Source: Rhea pennata (taxonomy: Eukaryota; Chordata; Aves; Rheiformes; Rheidae). Taken from it: a stretch of 64,000 nucleotides of DNA. Where the stretch lies: positions 118,939,801-119,003,800 of the forward strand of contig NC_084663.1 in assembly GCF_028389875.1 (NCBI RefSeq), given 5' to 3'. The position numbers and the translations under genes were made by a program. Shown here one piece after another: positions 34,101 to 49,100 of the stretch. Position 1 is the stretch's first letter. Each line of letters opens with the position of its first letter. The notes below the pieces were generated by a model. That model was not told the origin of the DNA, searched no databases, and saw only the letters and a program-made list of their open reading frames with translations.

Positions 34101-37100
34101 TGATGTAATGTGAATATAATAGCATGATTATAGACCATTACTTTGTTGCTCTGTAAACAGGTTACTTTTGTATGGAAGAAACGTTAGTTAAATAGTACTC
34201 TTAACTGAATTATGCTTAAAATCAGGATTTTGTGGCACTCAAGTATCTGTTTGGCTTGTATGCTTTAAACAAGCTTGGTATATCTCTAAAATACAAAATG
34301 GACTTGCGTTACACTAGTAGTGCTTCATGATTCTTTAGATTCATTCTTTCAGTTTAAAAGACTGTTCATAAGCTTAGGTAACTGCCTGACATTCCACTAG
34401 GTGATTTTTACTGCCTTTTGTATGAGGAAAGCTTTAGATGAAAGGGACAGTGAAACTTAGTGGAGTAAACTTCGTACTGTGTTCATGAGTGATTTTTTTG
34501 TGTGTGTGTGTGTTACTGAAAGATAATTCAGGATCTAACGATACATGTAACTAAAAAATCAATCAAAGGAATCCCCCAGCAAAAGTCTCTAACTCCACTT
34601 TTCAAAAGGTTATTTTCCTGCTGTAAGTGCAATAAATTGCCATTTATTTTAAAGAAAATTGTGGAAAAATGTAGGTTTTGTTGTCAGTGAAAATTCAGGT
34701 GCTTGCTTTGAGTGGATTTTTCTAACTGAGGTCAGTAAAGGTTCCCTGCTGTTGCTGACTTAGTGCCTATCTCATGCCCAGAATTATGGAGAGCCCACAA
34801 ACCATTCCTGTGCCTTAACTATGTGAGAATTTTGATTTGTTAGGTGCTTTCAGACTATGGCAATCATGTTATAACAGCACTGAATTCTAAATTTTAACTT
34901 AGTAGCTTCCATTTGTAAACAAAGTTGTTCTTTCACACTATTATTTCAAGAGATACTTTTGTAGCTCTTTTTGATTTTCCTTTACTGTTATTAGCTAATC
35001 TATAAATTGCTTGATATAAATTAGCATATCAAATGTGTGTTGTAAACGTGTCATATTAACAGAAACAGGCTGGTAAATAGTATAGATCTAATATTATTCT
35101 TCTGATTCCTGATTATGATTCCTGCTGGTGCAGGATCAACATAGTTTAGCATATACGTGTGAAAATCCTGTTTTCAAGATCCAAAAGAGGGTGGGGCAGC
35201 AAAAAGGATGACTCACTAACGGAGAAAACGAAACTAAGCAAGAAGGGCAAAGGAAAGGAAATGAAAGTTAGAATATTTCTTAAAAAGGAAAGTAGCAAGC
35301 TACAGAATGTAGAAGAAATACTTAAAGATTAACTTGCGAAAACTTTCATCTGTCTTTACGGTAGGAAACTCTTCCAATGTAGATCTGTATTAAATTTGCC
35401 TCCCTTTTAGGATTGGTATTATTGCAAAAAAAAAAAAAAAGAAACTTTCAGTACAGATAATATGAATAGGTATGAAATTGGGGAAAAAATAAGTGTAAAA
35501 TACGATGTAATATATCACAGGGCACAAAAGGGAGGTAATGGAGCTTTGAAAATAATTAGGATTTAAAAGGCGTCTTTAGTAAATGAAAAATATAGTTAAC
35601 TTTAGATTGTTGTATTCCAAGCAAACTTTATTTAAAGTTCAAACATAGCACGGGTTGGAATATGGTAGAGTTATTTCCATTCTGAAAATGTATGGTTAGA
35701 AATATATCCTGTAAAAATTGTCTTTTATTTTTGAGCATGTTTAGGCTCAAAAACTAGGACTACGTGTATGTCTTCAGCAAGATATTACTTCCTAAGATAT
35801 CTGTAATATTTCCTTATTCTTTTTTTTTTGTTTGTTTTATTTTCTTGTAAGAGCTGTAGGGTTTTCCTTTTTTCAGTTGCATATGGCAAATCTTTGTCAC
35901 AGCACTGGATGATCATAGCTTTATAATAGAACTATTAAACTCATAAGCACTGCTCTCTTCCCTCCAAAATCCAGCAAACTATACAGTAGAGACAAACCAT
36001 TCAACTGAAATGCTGTCATCCCACAGAATAAATATTTTTGCTAATGAATAAAAGTCCCCTTTAAATATTTGGATTGCAGATCTTCTAATTTTATATTTTA
36101 TGTTTTTAATTTTGTATTGACATGATGTGTGGAATGTGTGGATGTGGAAAGTTCTGAACTTTAAAAGTGAAGCTGAAGACTACCAAGAATTCTCTTCTGA
36201 TAACTGCCAAATGATATCTGAATATATTTAATCTTTGTCAGGTCTTTTCTATATGCTTTGATTAGATGCAACTGTTATGGACACTTATTTCCATTGTACT
36301 ACTAATCAGGTAAAACTTTTGGTTTACTAGTGTTTGAGATCTCCAGCAAAATGGGTTTTTTTTGACTTATTTGCTGAAATGCTCCTTTGTTAAAACAGAA
36401 ATGTATAATACAAGCTCTTTAAGCAATATGTGCACTAAAGAATAGGGAGGGAAAGGCCAAAGATATATTAGGTTGTATCAGGGCACTGTGCACCCCTGCT
36501 GTTCAATACAAATTTGTTCATTGCTACTTCCTGAGAGTTTGATATAAGTATAATTACTTATGATGCATTTTTTGTTAATAAATGAAAACTAAATAAAAAT
36601 TATAATTTTATTACTAATAATTAATAGTAAACTTAGTGTCTAAATAAAGCTGCAATGTGGACTAGATGTGCTATACTTGGGGCAATGAGAAAAAGTCCCA
36701 TGACTGCAGGAGAAAATGGATAGGGCTTGTGGCTTATGTCACTGGTGGAGCAGAAGTGAAGCAGAAGCTGTACAAATATGCATGTAGTCTTGGATCCTGC
36801 TGTTTAGTCTTCTGAGTAGATCCTTGAGGCTGTAGATGAAGTGCTCTTGATATAGATAGCACTTTGCATAGCTAGAGATGCCAAATTATGTGGAAGACAT
36901 TTGTGGGCTTGAGGTTTAGTTGATAATATTAGTAATTTAATGTTAAACGAGTTCTTTTGTTTTACTAAAGGTTAGGATTTCGATTATTAGTCTTTTCAGT
37001 TTCTGATGCTGTTGTTACCTGGGAGATTTTCTGCCTCCTTCTTAGAGTTAGTGATAATACGTATCACTAGCTACTGTAGAATGGTAGGAACTGGTGCTGA

Positions 37101-40100
37101 CACTGTACTACTGGAAGTGCTATGGAAAGTGTGTATTACAAGCTTGTCCAAATCAAAAAAAATGTTCTGTTTCTCCAGTTAGTTGGCATGACATAAGACA
37201 GATTGATGTGACTTAAGCCATTGATGAGTAGCTGTGTGCTATCAAGCTGTAGTCCTAGTGGCTAATCTACAAAATTTGTGCTAATTTGTCATTGGTCTTG
37301 ACTGTCACATTAAAGAGGATTCCAATTTATCAGCTGGTTTGAAACTCTTGATTAACTATATTTTTGTACCTCTTAGTTGGGGGCATCATATATGGTATTT
37401 TCTGATTTTCTATGATTTTCATTATGTGCTTTTTTTAATTTTAATCTTGCATTTTCAGATAATACTGAAATGGGCAAATCAGTTTTCAGATTTAAAAACT
37501 ACTTTTGTTTTTGAAGGTATTGAGTATAAAGCTTGAGAAATTTCAATTTGTTTTTTGTCTGTAAAACCGAATGAATGTATTTGTTATTAGGTAACCGATA
37601 CCGAAAAAGCAGAAATCAAAAGTTGGTCTTTGGAGCTTCTACCAGGTGAGTTTTTTACTGTTTATCAAATCTGAGTCAGTTCTCCCCTTACCATTGCCAT
37701 TATTAAGCAGAAGTGTACCTAGTATACCTAGAAGTGTACTTTTTTTACAAAACTGAACTATCAGGGTACACTTTTCCCTGTTAACATGCAGTTACTTAGA
37801 TACTTTCTCTTCTGTATTTCTAGCTCTTACTTGCTTCATGTTTTTGTAATTTACACCTAATTCATCTAGATGAAGTTGGAATTGAAAGTGGAACTAGAAG
37901 TAGAATGCTAAGTGACAAGCTAGAAATGCAAATTAAATATAAGAGCTTTTTATGTTGCTATTCAGTCTAAGATAGATTCAGAATTTTAAAGGCTATAAAA
38001 TTAGATTGCCTCATTTAAGAGAAGTGTGTGGATAGTTTCAGTATTCTTAATTCACTTACAAGTACTAAAATCAAAGTTCCACATAGATCACCAGAAAAAT
38101 AATTCTGCAACTAGAGAGGAAAGAAGCTTTAAATATTTGAGTCTTGACAGAATGGATCTTTAGCTGCAAACTGTTAGAGGTGTAAGTTGGTGTATTTGGT
38201 GGTTCACATTTTCGATGAGGAGAAAAAAAACTTTCGTAGAAAGACCTCCCATCCCTCCAAACTCCTGCAGTGCCAAAGATACCTTTCTGTGATGAAAGTA
38301 TTCATTTTAAGCTTTAGTGGTTGTCATTTTCAAAATGAAATCTTTTCCTGAATTTTTCACCTGGTAAACATACTACAACCGAAAAAGCATAAGAGATTTT
38401 TCTTGATATTCAGAAATTGTTCTTATTTATGATATTTACATGGAACGTCTATGGTTTATATTCCCTCCTGGATCTGAACCAGCTGTGTTCTTGTGCTGTA
38501 GTCTGAAGAGGTGACCTCCAAGGCCTTCTAGTGCTGCCTACGCAAAAGTTAATCTGAAGTCCTTGAACCCCCCACTACTGTGCTTTGGACTTAACATACT
38601 TAAGTATTTAGCTGCACTGGTGCCAAAATGCAGAGCACCTCAGAATTTAATTTTAAGAAGCCTATGAAGGTTTATTGCAATGTTATACATGAACGTGCAG
38701 TGGAAGAAGTGATCTTACTCTTAGAGGCTTTGGACATGTAAACAGTTTGAAGAATTGAGAGGTGGTTGTGACATGTAAAATACAGAAAGGTTGCAAAAGA
38801 AACAAGTTGAGACAAAATTGTTGAAAAGATGTGACATGATAGCATTATAAAAAAAGAAGAAATTGAAAAGTGTTGAAAAAGCTTAATGCAGAATGTGTAA
38901 ATCAGGGAAGGGATCTGGAAAGAGGAAGTCAGGCTTAGGAAGAAAAAACATATTTTGAGGAAATAGATGGTGTGGAGGGGCAAAATATGAGATGCACAGT
39001 TGTCAGGAATTTGAAGTAGCTGGAGCAAGTGAGAACTAAATGAATCCAGATATTTTCTAGAGTGAGAAGGATAACTAATTTTTTTGAGTGCTTAGGAGGG
39101 AGATGAGTAACGAGAGTTGGGAGAGAAATGAACGCACTTCCAGGCTGATGAGATAAAGAGACATGGAATGCTTTCTTGAACTTGAAATCATTAAAAAACA
39201 TGAGTACTTACTGGTTCTGTGGGGTCCTCTCTCTGCCCCCCCCCCCCCCCGTGGTTCCTTCCTCTTCCCCCCCCCCCCATACTCATTATGTCAGTGCTGA
39301 AGTGGAGGAGAATACTTGTCTTTGATTTGAAAGGAGGAGCTATGCTCTGAATGACTAGCTGATACAAGTTTAGCATGGGTGGGGAAGAACAGTTTTCTCT
39401 CTTTGTTCACTTGTGAGCTTGTAACTTGCAGGAGATTTAATGTAAAGTAACTTTATGCCACCGTATCTTGTCTTACAGTTACTGTTCTTTTTCATTTCAG
39501 TTGTAGTTTGCATGTACTATTTTTCTGAGCATGTTTATATTTCTGTTAAATATCTTTGTTTGCTCCTAATGGGAATTTCTAGCAATACTACTTCTAGTAT
39601 TTTAAAATGTTTGTGGGGTAAGTGAATTATGTTTGCTATTGAATTAATATATTCTCTTATAAGTATTTTAACTATGATTCAGAAGGATTTGCTTGTTACC
39701 TTTATTTTAAAGAAGGTATTACTTCCAGATTTAAAAAAAAAGAAAAAGAAAAAAAAGCTTGAATTGGCTGTTTTGTGGTAGTAATAGTTTCTGTTCATTT
39801 AAGTTATTTTTGTTGAATGTCTTTTAATATGAAATTCATTCAGTGAAAAAATAGTGCTGATTAATTCTTTCTTTTGGTGGAGAGAGGAAAGGCTTGTATT
39901 GATTTGAATCAATGTTTGAAAAGCCTTTTAATTCAAGGCTATTAGGAATGTAGAGGATATAATACAAAAAATCATTTTTTTCTTTATCTTCATTAAGATT
40001 GCTTTGAATGGTGTACCAGAACCTGAGGGGAAAGAAACCTAATTAATAAAAGAAAAGGGAATAGACTCTCTAGCTCTTTATGGCAAAATATTGATGTGTT

Positions 40101-43100
40101 TGAAAGATCTGACTTTCAAACAGATTCTTATTTTATTGCATTTAAGTTTCTTTTATGAGGAACTTGTGGTGATGGTTAGTGTTGCTTCAGAATTTTTACT
40201 ATATATGAACTGCTTCAGCAGTTCAACAATTTAGACTAGTGTTTGAGTATCACTTTCAATAAATAGCTCACAAAACAATTTTGAGCATATTTAGTCTTTA
40301 TGCACTTGAATTTTGTTTTGATTATGTCACAGTATCTTTTAAAGAAAAAAAAATTGTGATGTAAGTGCATATGATTTACCTTGAGACTTGAGACATCCTA
40401 CTGACTTGAGTGGCACTACTCAAGTGGATACAATTATATTTTTATACCGTTAAAGTCTTTTGAGATTTTGTATACAACCTTATAAAAATAAAATACTTTC
40501 CCAGGTATCATGAGTGAACATTTTAAACATAGTTACTGAAACTTTACGTATAAATTTGTAACTTTTGTTTTTTAATTAAATTTCGTGGAAGATTAGATTA
40601 AGCTTAAGTGAACTGTTAAATACTGCTGATTTATTAAGTTGTTATACTTTATTATTGGGTTCCAATATTTGAATAACCTAAACTCGAGTGCTGGAATGGG
40701 TATGGTCTCTGTGATGGTGTCCAGTGCCAAGAAGTCACTGCTATCTCCTAAACTGGTTCTAAAAGATTATAGCTGGAGATTATCTCTCTGCTTAGGTGAG
40801 GTAGCTGAGGCAGAAGAGATTGATTTACAAGTAGGTTTAACTAGCCAAAAATCTTCCCTCCCCCATATGTTAGGAGAATACGCAAGGAAATCTTGCAGCC
40901 TGTAATCCTCAGCAGTTTTGTAACTAAACATTTTCAGCTTCTGCCTTACCAGTCAAGAAATACGATTTTTTTCCCTTGGTTGTGTAGCTATGTGGTTACT
41001 AGAAGTGGATATTGTCAACGATGCTGTTTAGTCTTTAACATCTTGTAAAGGTCTGATTTGAAATTCGTGAAAATTAGGAACTTTGACTTCATCATGAGTG
41101 CACATATACCCATTCAGATGCCTAACCTTATGTTTTAGTTACACAGAAAACAGTTGAGAGATTGTTTTGTTGTTAATGGTGGATCTTTCTTGTTTTGACC
41201 AATAACAAAATAGTTGTTAAAACATGTTTTCTTGTTCTTCATTGCTAATGTGTTTACTCAGTTTTCAGAGTCCTGTAACTCATCAACTACAATACTAGAT
41301 ACCTGAAAAACTAAAACATATTAGTAGAGTTTGTTAAGTCTTTGACATTAGCTTTCAGAATTAGAGGTGAATTGATATCGAATGATAGATTCTTGTCTTT
41401 GTGGCCCAATACTTCCACTTTATTGAACATTTGTGTTTTATAATCAGGAACATTTATCTTGACCTAACCCATACGTTGGCAATTTTAAGATTAGTATGGG
41501 TTGAACTTGACTCCTTTAGCAATGTATTTTTGAAGCAGCAAGCTCTTTAGAGTTTATTTATTCAAAGTTGGTTGTAAAGGCTTAACGTTCATATTGATTA
41601 GGTATTCCCTTTAAAAATATCTGGATACCAACTAATAGTTTAAAATATCAACTATAGTTTCTAACACATTCTGATTTGTTCTGCTTGTCCATTTAAAGTG
41701 CTGTTACAATATTGTAAAGTCAGATCGTATCATTATAGAATTTCTTTCCTTTTTTTTTTTTTTTCTTTTAGGTATATCCCCCTTGATAGGATTTCATTAA
41801 ATAGTATCAAATTCACAAAGTAACATTCATAAGAAGGTGGCTTTTTGAAAAACTTCAAGTTGTTTTAGTTTTGGGTATTGTAAATATTTAGGGTATATTA
41901 TTTATAAAATAAAATGTGGATTTTGAGTTCATGTCTCTTCTTTCCTTTTTTTTTCTTTTTTTGGTAATAGTCATTTCGTTTGATTTTTTTTTTTTTTTTT
42001 TCCTATTACAGATCTGAGTCACCAAAACAAAGGAAAGTTAAAGAACAAAACCAGTGACTCTGAAAAGACGAGGTAAGACATTTGTTTTATTATTTTGAGT
42101 TGCTTTATGTAGCACTTAGTGCTACTGCAGCTTTGTCTTCTAGTATTTATACAATTGAGTGGATGACAGTTATCACTGAAACAATGAAATAAGTGCATTC
42201 ATATTCAAAGTGCTTCATCTATTTGCTCTTTATTAGTTATTTTTTAAAGAGGTTAGGAGGTTCTTTATAGTTAAGGGCTAATTTCACCTCTTAAATCTGG
42301 TGTAGAAGTCCATTATATTGAGTTAGGTGGATCTACTCCTAAAGCAGTAATGTTTATTTTTAAATGAAAGATGATGATTTCAGTAGAGTCAAAGAAAAGA
42401 AGATAAGCTATAGAAGAATAAAGCCCAGACTAATTTTTTCTAAATATCAAATATTATTTGTCATTAGAAATGTTTTAATATTTATTATATGTGGTTATTA
42501 GTAGTAATTTGTTATTTGTTATTCTGTAATATTTAATTTTAAGATTTAATCTTAACACTTAAGTTGTAGTTTTCCCCTGTTTGGGAGCCTCGTTAAGTGT
42601 TACACAGCAGCGGCTCCTAGCAGTCCATGTGATGACATTCTACTGAGTTGCAAGATGAGTGCCTAAATATTAGCATTTATGACAAAACTAGTGGTGTTTG
42701 CCTGTGTGTGGACATTTATCTGAGCAGTTGGTGGGTATTTATGGCTGCTGCCAGCTGCACTTTTTGAACTTTGCTAACAAAAACCTAACCCATCTGAGGC
42801 CTGTGCTTTCCAGCTCAAAATTCTGGAGCAAGGAAAGTTAATGAGTACAGGTGGAAACAGCACAGAGTTGTGATCTTGTGGGATGGTATCAGTAGCAGCA
42901 AAGGGAGGTTGTAGCAGTAGGGTCCCAGTATGGAAGGGAAGGTGTTTAGGTAGGTGATGCAGCATGAGGATGTTTTGGGGGATGGGAGAATCAGTGCTCT
43001 ATTTTCTAACTTTAAGAGGTGAGGAATGTAGGAGATCCTGGTATGGAAGCCTGTTCTTTCTCTTGCCTGTAGGCCTGGCAAAACCAGGCACAAAATGAGA

Positions 43101-46100
43101 AACTAATTTCACCGCCATGGTGGCGTTTCATCTTCTCCGCTTCCATTGTTGGTGGGATCTGAGCAGTTAATTTTTGGATTAGGTGATCTCATTACTAAAT
43201 GTGCTTTCTTTAAGTTTTTTATTTTTTGTTTTGTTTTAGTAGTCTCTCTAACATTTCTAAGATGACCAGCACTTCTATAAATATGCACAGAAAGTTTTTT
43301 TTTCTTAAAATCTATATACAAATAATAAGAGTTTGCTACTTTTTAAAATTCGATTCCTCATTTTGTGAACTATCGAAAGTGGAAAAGTAGTAGCAGTATT
43401 AATAGTGAATATCAATTGATAGACACATCGTATTTTTCCAAGATATCTCCCAGACTACCTAAAAACCTTAAGGTACAAGACAGGAAAGAGAATATGAACA
43501 AATAAAGATTTCTGGTATGTGTCTGGTATGCAATGTGCATTAAGCAAGTTCTTCTGGGAATGCTTCTCAGGGTTTAGCCAAATGCATTATTGAAATGCGC
43601 CTATATTACTGCGGATCTTAAGTTGGAATAGTAATGCTAGTGAGAAGATGGACCTCTCTGCAAATGCCACCAAGGCTATGGTGCCTGTATACTGAAGTTT
43701 TTTTTTTTCCTGCTAGGATGACAAGCTACATAATCAAAGTTGGAAATTCAGATTCCCTTTGGAAGAGAAGAGGCTCTGTAGGAAAAGTAGATAGTAGAAT
43801 TTAGTCTTTGTTAAGCAGTTTACATTAGTAATAACTTAATGATTTTCACCTCTGTAATACAGGAACTATTCTTTTTCTTCAACCTAGTAGTTCTTTCTGA
43901 CAGTAGCCAGTAACAAATAGCAAGAGTATGAGAATAGGACGAGTGTATCTTATTTTTTACTGTAGGCTCTATTTCCACTGAAGTTGTTAAAGCAGTTGGA
44001 AGAATTGTTGGCAGGATGCAAGAGTTATTCTTGTGGATGAAGCAACCTTTTTTAAATTGTGAAAGAGGAAGTCGGGGAAATTGGTCTGAATGAAGTGTAA
44101 CTGAAAATTGATAAGCACTTTTTATTTAAAATCTAACATACTCTAGTATACATTCACATTGTTTATATTCTCCTCAGGATATTGTTCATGTTAAAATAGC
44201 TGATTAAATTGAATATAGTTGGTTAGATTTCATAATACTCAATTTTCATGAAGAGACTGAATTATTATTTAAAAACTAAATGTTTTCCAAAGGTCAATTG
44301 AATTTTAGTAAACAAAAGCATACTATTAATAATACCTCTTTAAAAAAATGTTACCCAAAAGCAATCTGCACTATTATAGCCATAACAGTAAATGTGAAAA
44401 CTTTGCAACAAAAAATAATGTGAACCTTGTTCTAATTGTTAGATTGAGACTTACACCACAGCATAATTCTAGCTCTATCTTATGTTCAAGGCCTCTCTGT
44501 ACTTGTTCTACTCCATATACCAAACAAAATGTTTTTAAATTTTGATACTTTACTAAAAATAAAAAAAAAGGAGTTTGAACCGTGTTGGTCTCGAATTAAT
44601 ACTGAAAATGAGCTTTTAGTTAAAGTCCTTTAGTTCTTTTGTGGGACTTAAGTTTTGACTTGTACACATGTGTACATTTCCTGGTTTGGGCCAATATTAA
44701 ATTAGTTAAGATAAAAAGTACTGTGAATTTTAACTAAAAATGCATATTCCCATCAGTCATAAAATTTTTTTAAAAGTTTAATGCAAGAAGAATTTCATGT
44801 GATACTAGGGCCAGCGTGATCTGAACAAGGTTGAGGAAGGTGCTACATTTGTATATGATAGCCTTTGCCAAAGAATTTCTGATCTGTTAAATAGCAGTAT
44901 ATAGTTCTTCCTTCCTTAACTGGCTTTTTTTGTAAGGAACTGAGGCAAATGATGATATATTGCTTAAGGCCATGCAGAGGTGGAAGCTTCCAGTGTTTTA
45001 ATCAGGATTGTGGAATTAGACCAATTAAGCTCTGACTATACTTTGTTACTTGTATGCTTTTTCAGTTAGTGTTTTTCAGTTGTGTTTAGGATGATTAAAA
45101 ACAAATGTGGGACAGAGCAAAATAAGCTGTTCACACTGAAATAGGGAAGCTGATGCAAGTTTCTATTAAGTGAGATTTTTTAAAAAAGTGTAGATTTCTT
45201 GCGTAGAAGAGGCTAAGCCTATAGGAAGCCTGGGAGCTGAACCCAATTGTCTCCAGTCCTAATTTGTACATGACCACAAAAACTAGCCTTTTTAAATATT
45301 TATTTATTGCAGTTTAGTTCTTTTTTGTTTTTTCATAATCTTTTCTGAATGCTACTGTAGCTAGGAAATGAAACTTTGTCACAAGAGAGGTTATTAGTGT
45401 CAATTAACTGGGTTGCCACAGCTTTGTTTCTCCTTTCACTTTCGTTGGTGAGAAAGAATCGTTAGAATTCAGTATATGAACAAATCCTTTTCAAAGCAGC
45501 TGAAAACTGCCATCTTGCACTGCTGCCATTGGTATAGGGAAGTCTGTACACCAAAGTTCTCTAGTCAGCCATCACACTCCTCAGTAAGAGCGAATCAGCT
45601 CAGAATGAGGTGCAGAGGGTAGACAAAGATAGAGAGGACCTCAATTCCCCTGAAGCTGTAGTGATTCCCAGGCCAAAAGGTTGAACCGTTTCATAATTCT
45701 TGAAGGTTTTACAATGGTGGTTATCGCTATGGTGAAAAGATGCTACCTTGATAGTTTTTAGCATACAGGTGAATTTTGTGTGATGATAAGCACAGATATT
45801 TCTCTATTTCTTGAAAATTAGATTACGTATAAAGTACATCTACAAGTTTATGATACCATTGTCCTTTTATTTGTAGAGATCACCTTGATTTGAAGATAGA
45901 GTCTAAAACCATCCACGATAAACTCTTTTGTACTATGCAACAGGTAACTGTGGGAATTGGTTAGTGTAAGACCTTAGCTTGGGCCTTAATCTCATCCTTA
46001 TCTTGAACAATAGCACTAAAACCTACCACTTCATATTTGTCCTGGTTTTTGTCAGGAAACAAAGCTTATGTGATTCCATTGTCTCCTTGCTTGTAGTTCT

Positions 46101-49100
46101 CTTTGCGTTTCTTCTTTTCCTCTTTCCCTCTCTCTCACTCTCTCTGCCCCTTCCTCCAAAAAAAAAAAAAGAAAATCTAAATTTGACAGAAAGGATAGCG
46201 ATTTCAATGATGGTGTGTGCCGAAAAGCTTTGTGAAATTAAAGATCTGCCTAGGGGAAAGAAAATCTATTGTAGTGATCATGGAGAAATAGAGCAAGATC
46301 ACTTTTATTGGACTTCAGGAAGTCTATGAGATTTCATTAATTTTCTCCAGAATTACTTCTTAATGCATATATAATTACAACCTCACTAATTATATATTGA
46401 ATCTATGTGCTTTATATTGAGGTGATTAGGATTTTATGCATCTGCTTGTTTAATAACCATAAACTATGTGTTAACACTGCATAGCTAACTCAGGCCATTA
46501 GTTGATCTCAGATCAAACTGTTTTCCATTCAAAAAAAAAAATTGTTCCTATGCAGAGGTGGTTTAGTTGCAGAAATTGTTACATAGACATTAAGTTTATT
46601 TTGAATGAAATATGAATGAAAATGCATATGTATGAACACAAGCGAAAATGACAGCGATACTAAAAAGGGAGGTAAGTGTCAGTTGCCACAGGGTATTGTG
46701 TGTGTGGTTTCATTCAAATGAAGAGGCGAGAAAAACTGACTTAAAGATGTCAAGAATGTGGAGAGCAAAACTGAAGCCACGAAATACTCAGAAAAGGAAA
46801 ACTAGAACAGAGAAATTAAGGAATTTAGTCAAAGACTTATCAGTAGCAAGATAAAGTAAAGAGGAAAAAGATCCAAAACAGCACCCACTGCTAACGGTGT
46901 GTGGGGCAAGTCCAAAATTCATTTATCATTGCCAGTCAAAATAGACCCCAGAGATGCTGTGAACTCAATAGCCAGCATCCTGTGTCACACCAAAGTCATC
47001 CTGTCTAGACCACTTGAACATTTATTTTTGTATGTAAGCAAATGTGTGAATATGGATAAGTAAAATCAACTTAGCAGTTTTGTACAATGAAGTCACCTTC
47101 CTTTTCCCTAAGAACTCTTACTGAATTTTGTTTCACTGATTTCCTATGTAGTCACAGAATAACATTTAGTTAGAGGTGTGAATGAGTAATGTAGCTCTCT
47201 TGTATCCCAATTTGTAAGACAAAACTATAAAAGATGATTGGGAATCATTCAGGGATGTATAGTTCCCTTTCCAGAGTTTCCTCTAAACGTGTCTTCCTTT
47301 GATCCATATGTTTGGAAATAATCACAGAACATTTTGTTGAATGGCTGCTTAGAACCCAATAAAATGGGCAAGTTGAAAATTCTCCATCTTAATTCTCATC
47401 AGCAACAATTAATGAGTATCCTGAAGCTCTGGAATGAATTCATAAGGCTGTATGTAATTTAAAAAGTTCTTTGCACTTTTTTAATTTGGAGAAGCAGATA
47501 CCAGAATTTACTATTCTTTTTTTTATTACCTCATAAGACAAAACCAGATTCAAGAGAAGACGTGTATTCTGCCTTCACTCAAACTTCTTGCTTCCTAGGA
47601 ATCCTTATAAAAATAAGATTAATGCAGCAGTAATGTCAAAAGTAGTATTTTTAGTCAGCTGAATCAGCTGTATTAGCACATTATCTTATTGTTCTCCTGT
47701 TCTATAACTTTGTGCTCTGACAGTGTTACCTTATATTACTAGTTTTGTTCTGAAAAATCAAAAAGTAAGTCTTAATTATTGTGTCATAAATTTATTTCTG
47801 CATTTTGGTCTTTTCTGTACCTACTTGTAGTTTCTGTTGTCCTTGCCACTTCTGTTAATAAGCATAACTTTGATAGGATCATAGATGTCGTCTTCTGTAA
47901 TGCTTTGTCCTCTATGACCAGACCACAGCATGAAAACAAAATATGATTCATAAATGCTCAAGAAAGTACAGAAAGAAACTGAAAATACAAAAATAGCTAG
48001 AGTGTAGTAAAGTAATTCTGACTAGGTTATAGTGATGACTGGGTTAGGGTAAGTTAAGCTGTTGTAGGTATGCCATTAAATGCAATATCTTTTATATAGC
48101 TGTGGCACAAAAATTCTGTTTTACACAGTGGCATCCATGTTACTTTGCATACTAATTTTATTCTGTTGCTAGTTGAATGTTGGGACGCTCAAAAATGTAT
48201 TATCTGTGTAAAGGCCTTGACTACAGTATACGTCATAGCATTTTGCATTAGAGTTTTTTCCATTTTAAAAACTTAAAATACTGATTCTGTTAAAATAGAA
48301 CATTTATGTGATTTGACACTAAAAGGGCATCTGTTGCTATTTTCTAGTGTTCTAGACATGCATTAAATTTAGTATATCGAAATCCTAATTCAGCTCATAG
48401 GAATACAGTTAAGTACAACATTAGAAAAATCAGACAATTGAAAAGTTCATATGTCCCATTCTTCTAGAAACTTCCCGCTTACTTTCTTCCTTACCCACAA
48501 TCCTGTCTTTAGAATCCCAGTGAAAAAATAAGCTCAGATGTTAAGGTATTAAAATTTAAAGAAGGGTGGTGGTGGCACAGGTTGACATTTTGTTCTTGTT
48601 TGGTTTTGCTTCTGACTGCAGAAATAAATGATGGGGGAGCCTCTTAAACAGCTTAAGTGCTTCTACCCTAGCACAATGATCTGCTTCCCAAAACCAACTT
48701 TATTTTAGTGTTTTAACAAATCAAGGGAAAAAAGTTTTTAATTCGGAAACTGCCTGCCTGGAACTACCCTCACCGGTGGAACGTTCTGCTAATTTCAAGA
48801 AACACCTGTAGTGAAAGGATGACAGCTTAATGAATTCTGATACATTTGAGCATTAATTATAAATGTAGATGGAGAGAAAGTGTAGACAGGACGAAATAAC
48901 TTTCAGATTTTAAAAAAAATTTTACACAAGTTGGCATGTAGAAAGTGACAAAAACTAAGTTTTTTTTTTGTTTGTTTGTTTTAAGATAGGAGAGGTAATA
49001 TGATGATGTTTGGACTAAACTTATGAGACTTGCTTGAAAAGAAGGAGGTGGAGATTTAGAACAAAAACTAGATTTTAAGAGATTGACTGCAGTAAGTCTG

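Larger units (their letters stand above)
33638..42011 (+). other. TTC3 introns flanking coding exon 14
   Basis: Two long introns (33638-37590, 37646-42011). Contents noticed: TG repeat near 34498-34514, A run near 35426-35440, and paired C tracts C15 (39236-39250) and C12 (39267-39278). No recognised mobile element or further exon. Confidence 0.6.

Noticed and set aside
38672-39028. 118-codon open frame on the minus strand
   Set aside because: Low-complexity Phe/Ser/Leu composition typical of A/G-rich intron read in reverse.
46151-46854. Possible extra TTC3 exons (charged open stretches after coding exon 16)
   Set aside because: Exon 16 joins exon 17 in phase and the stretches match nothing I know in TTC3; no good acceptor-donor pair in frame.
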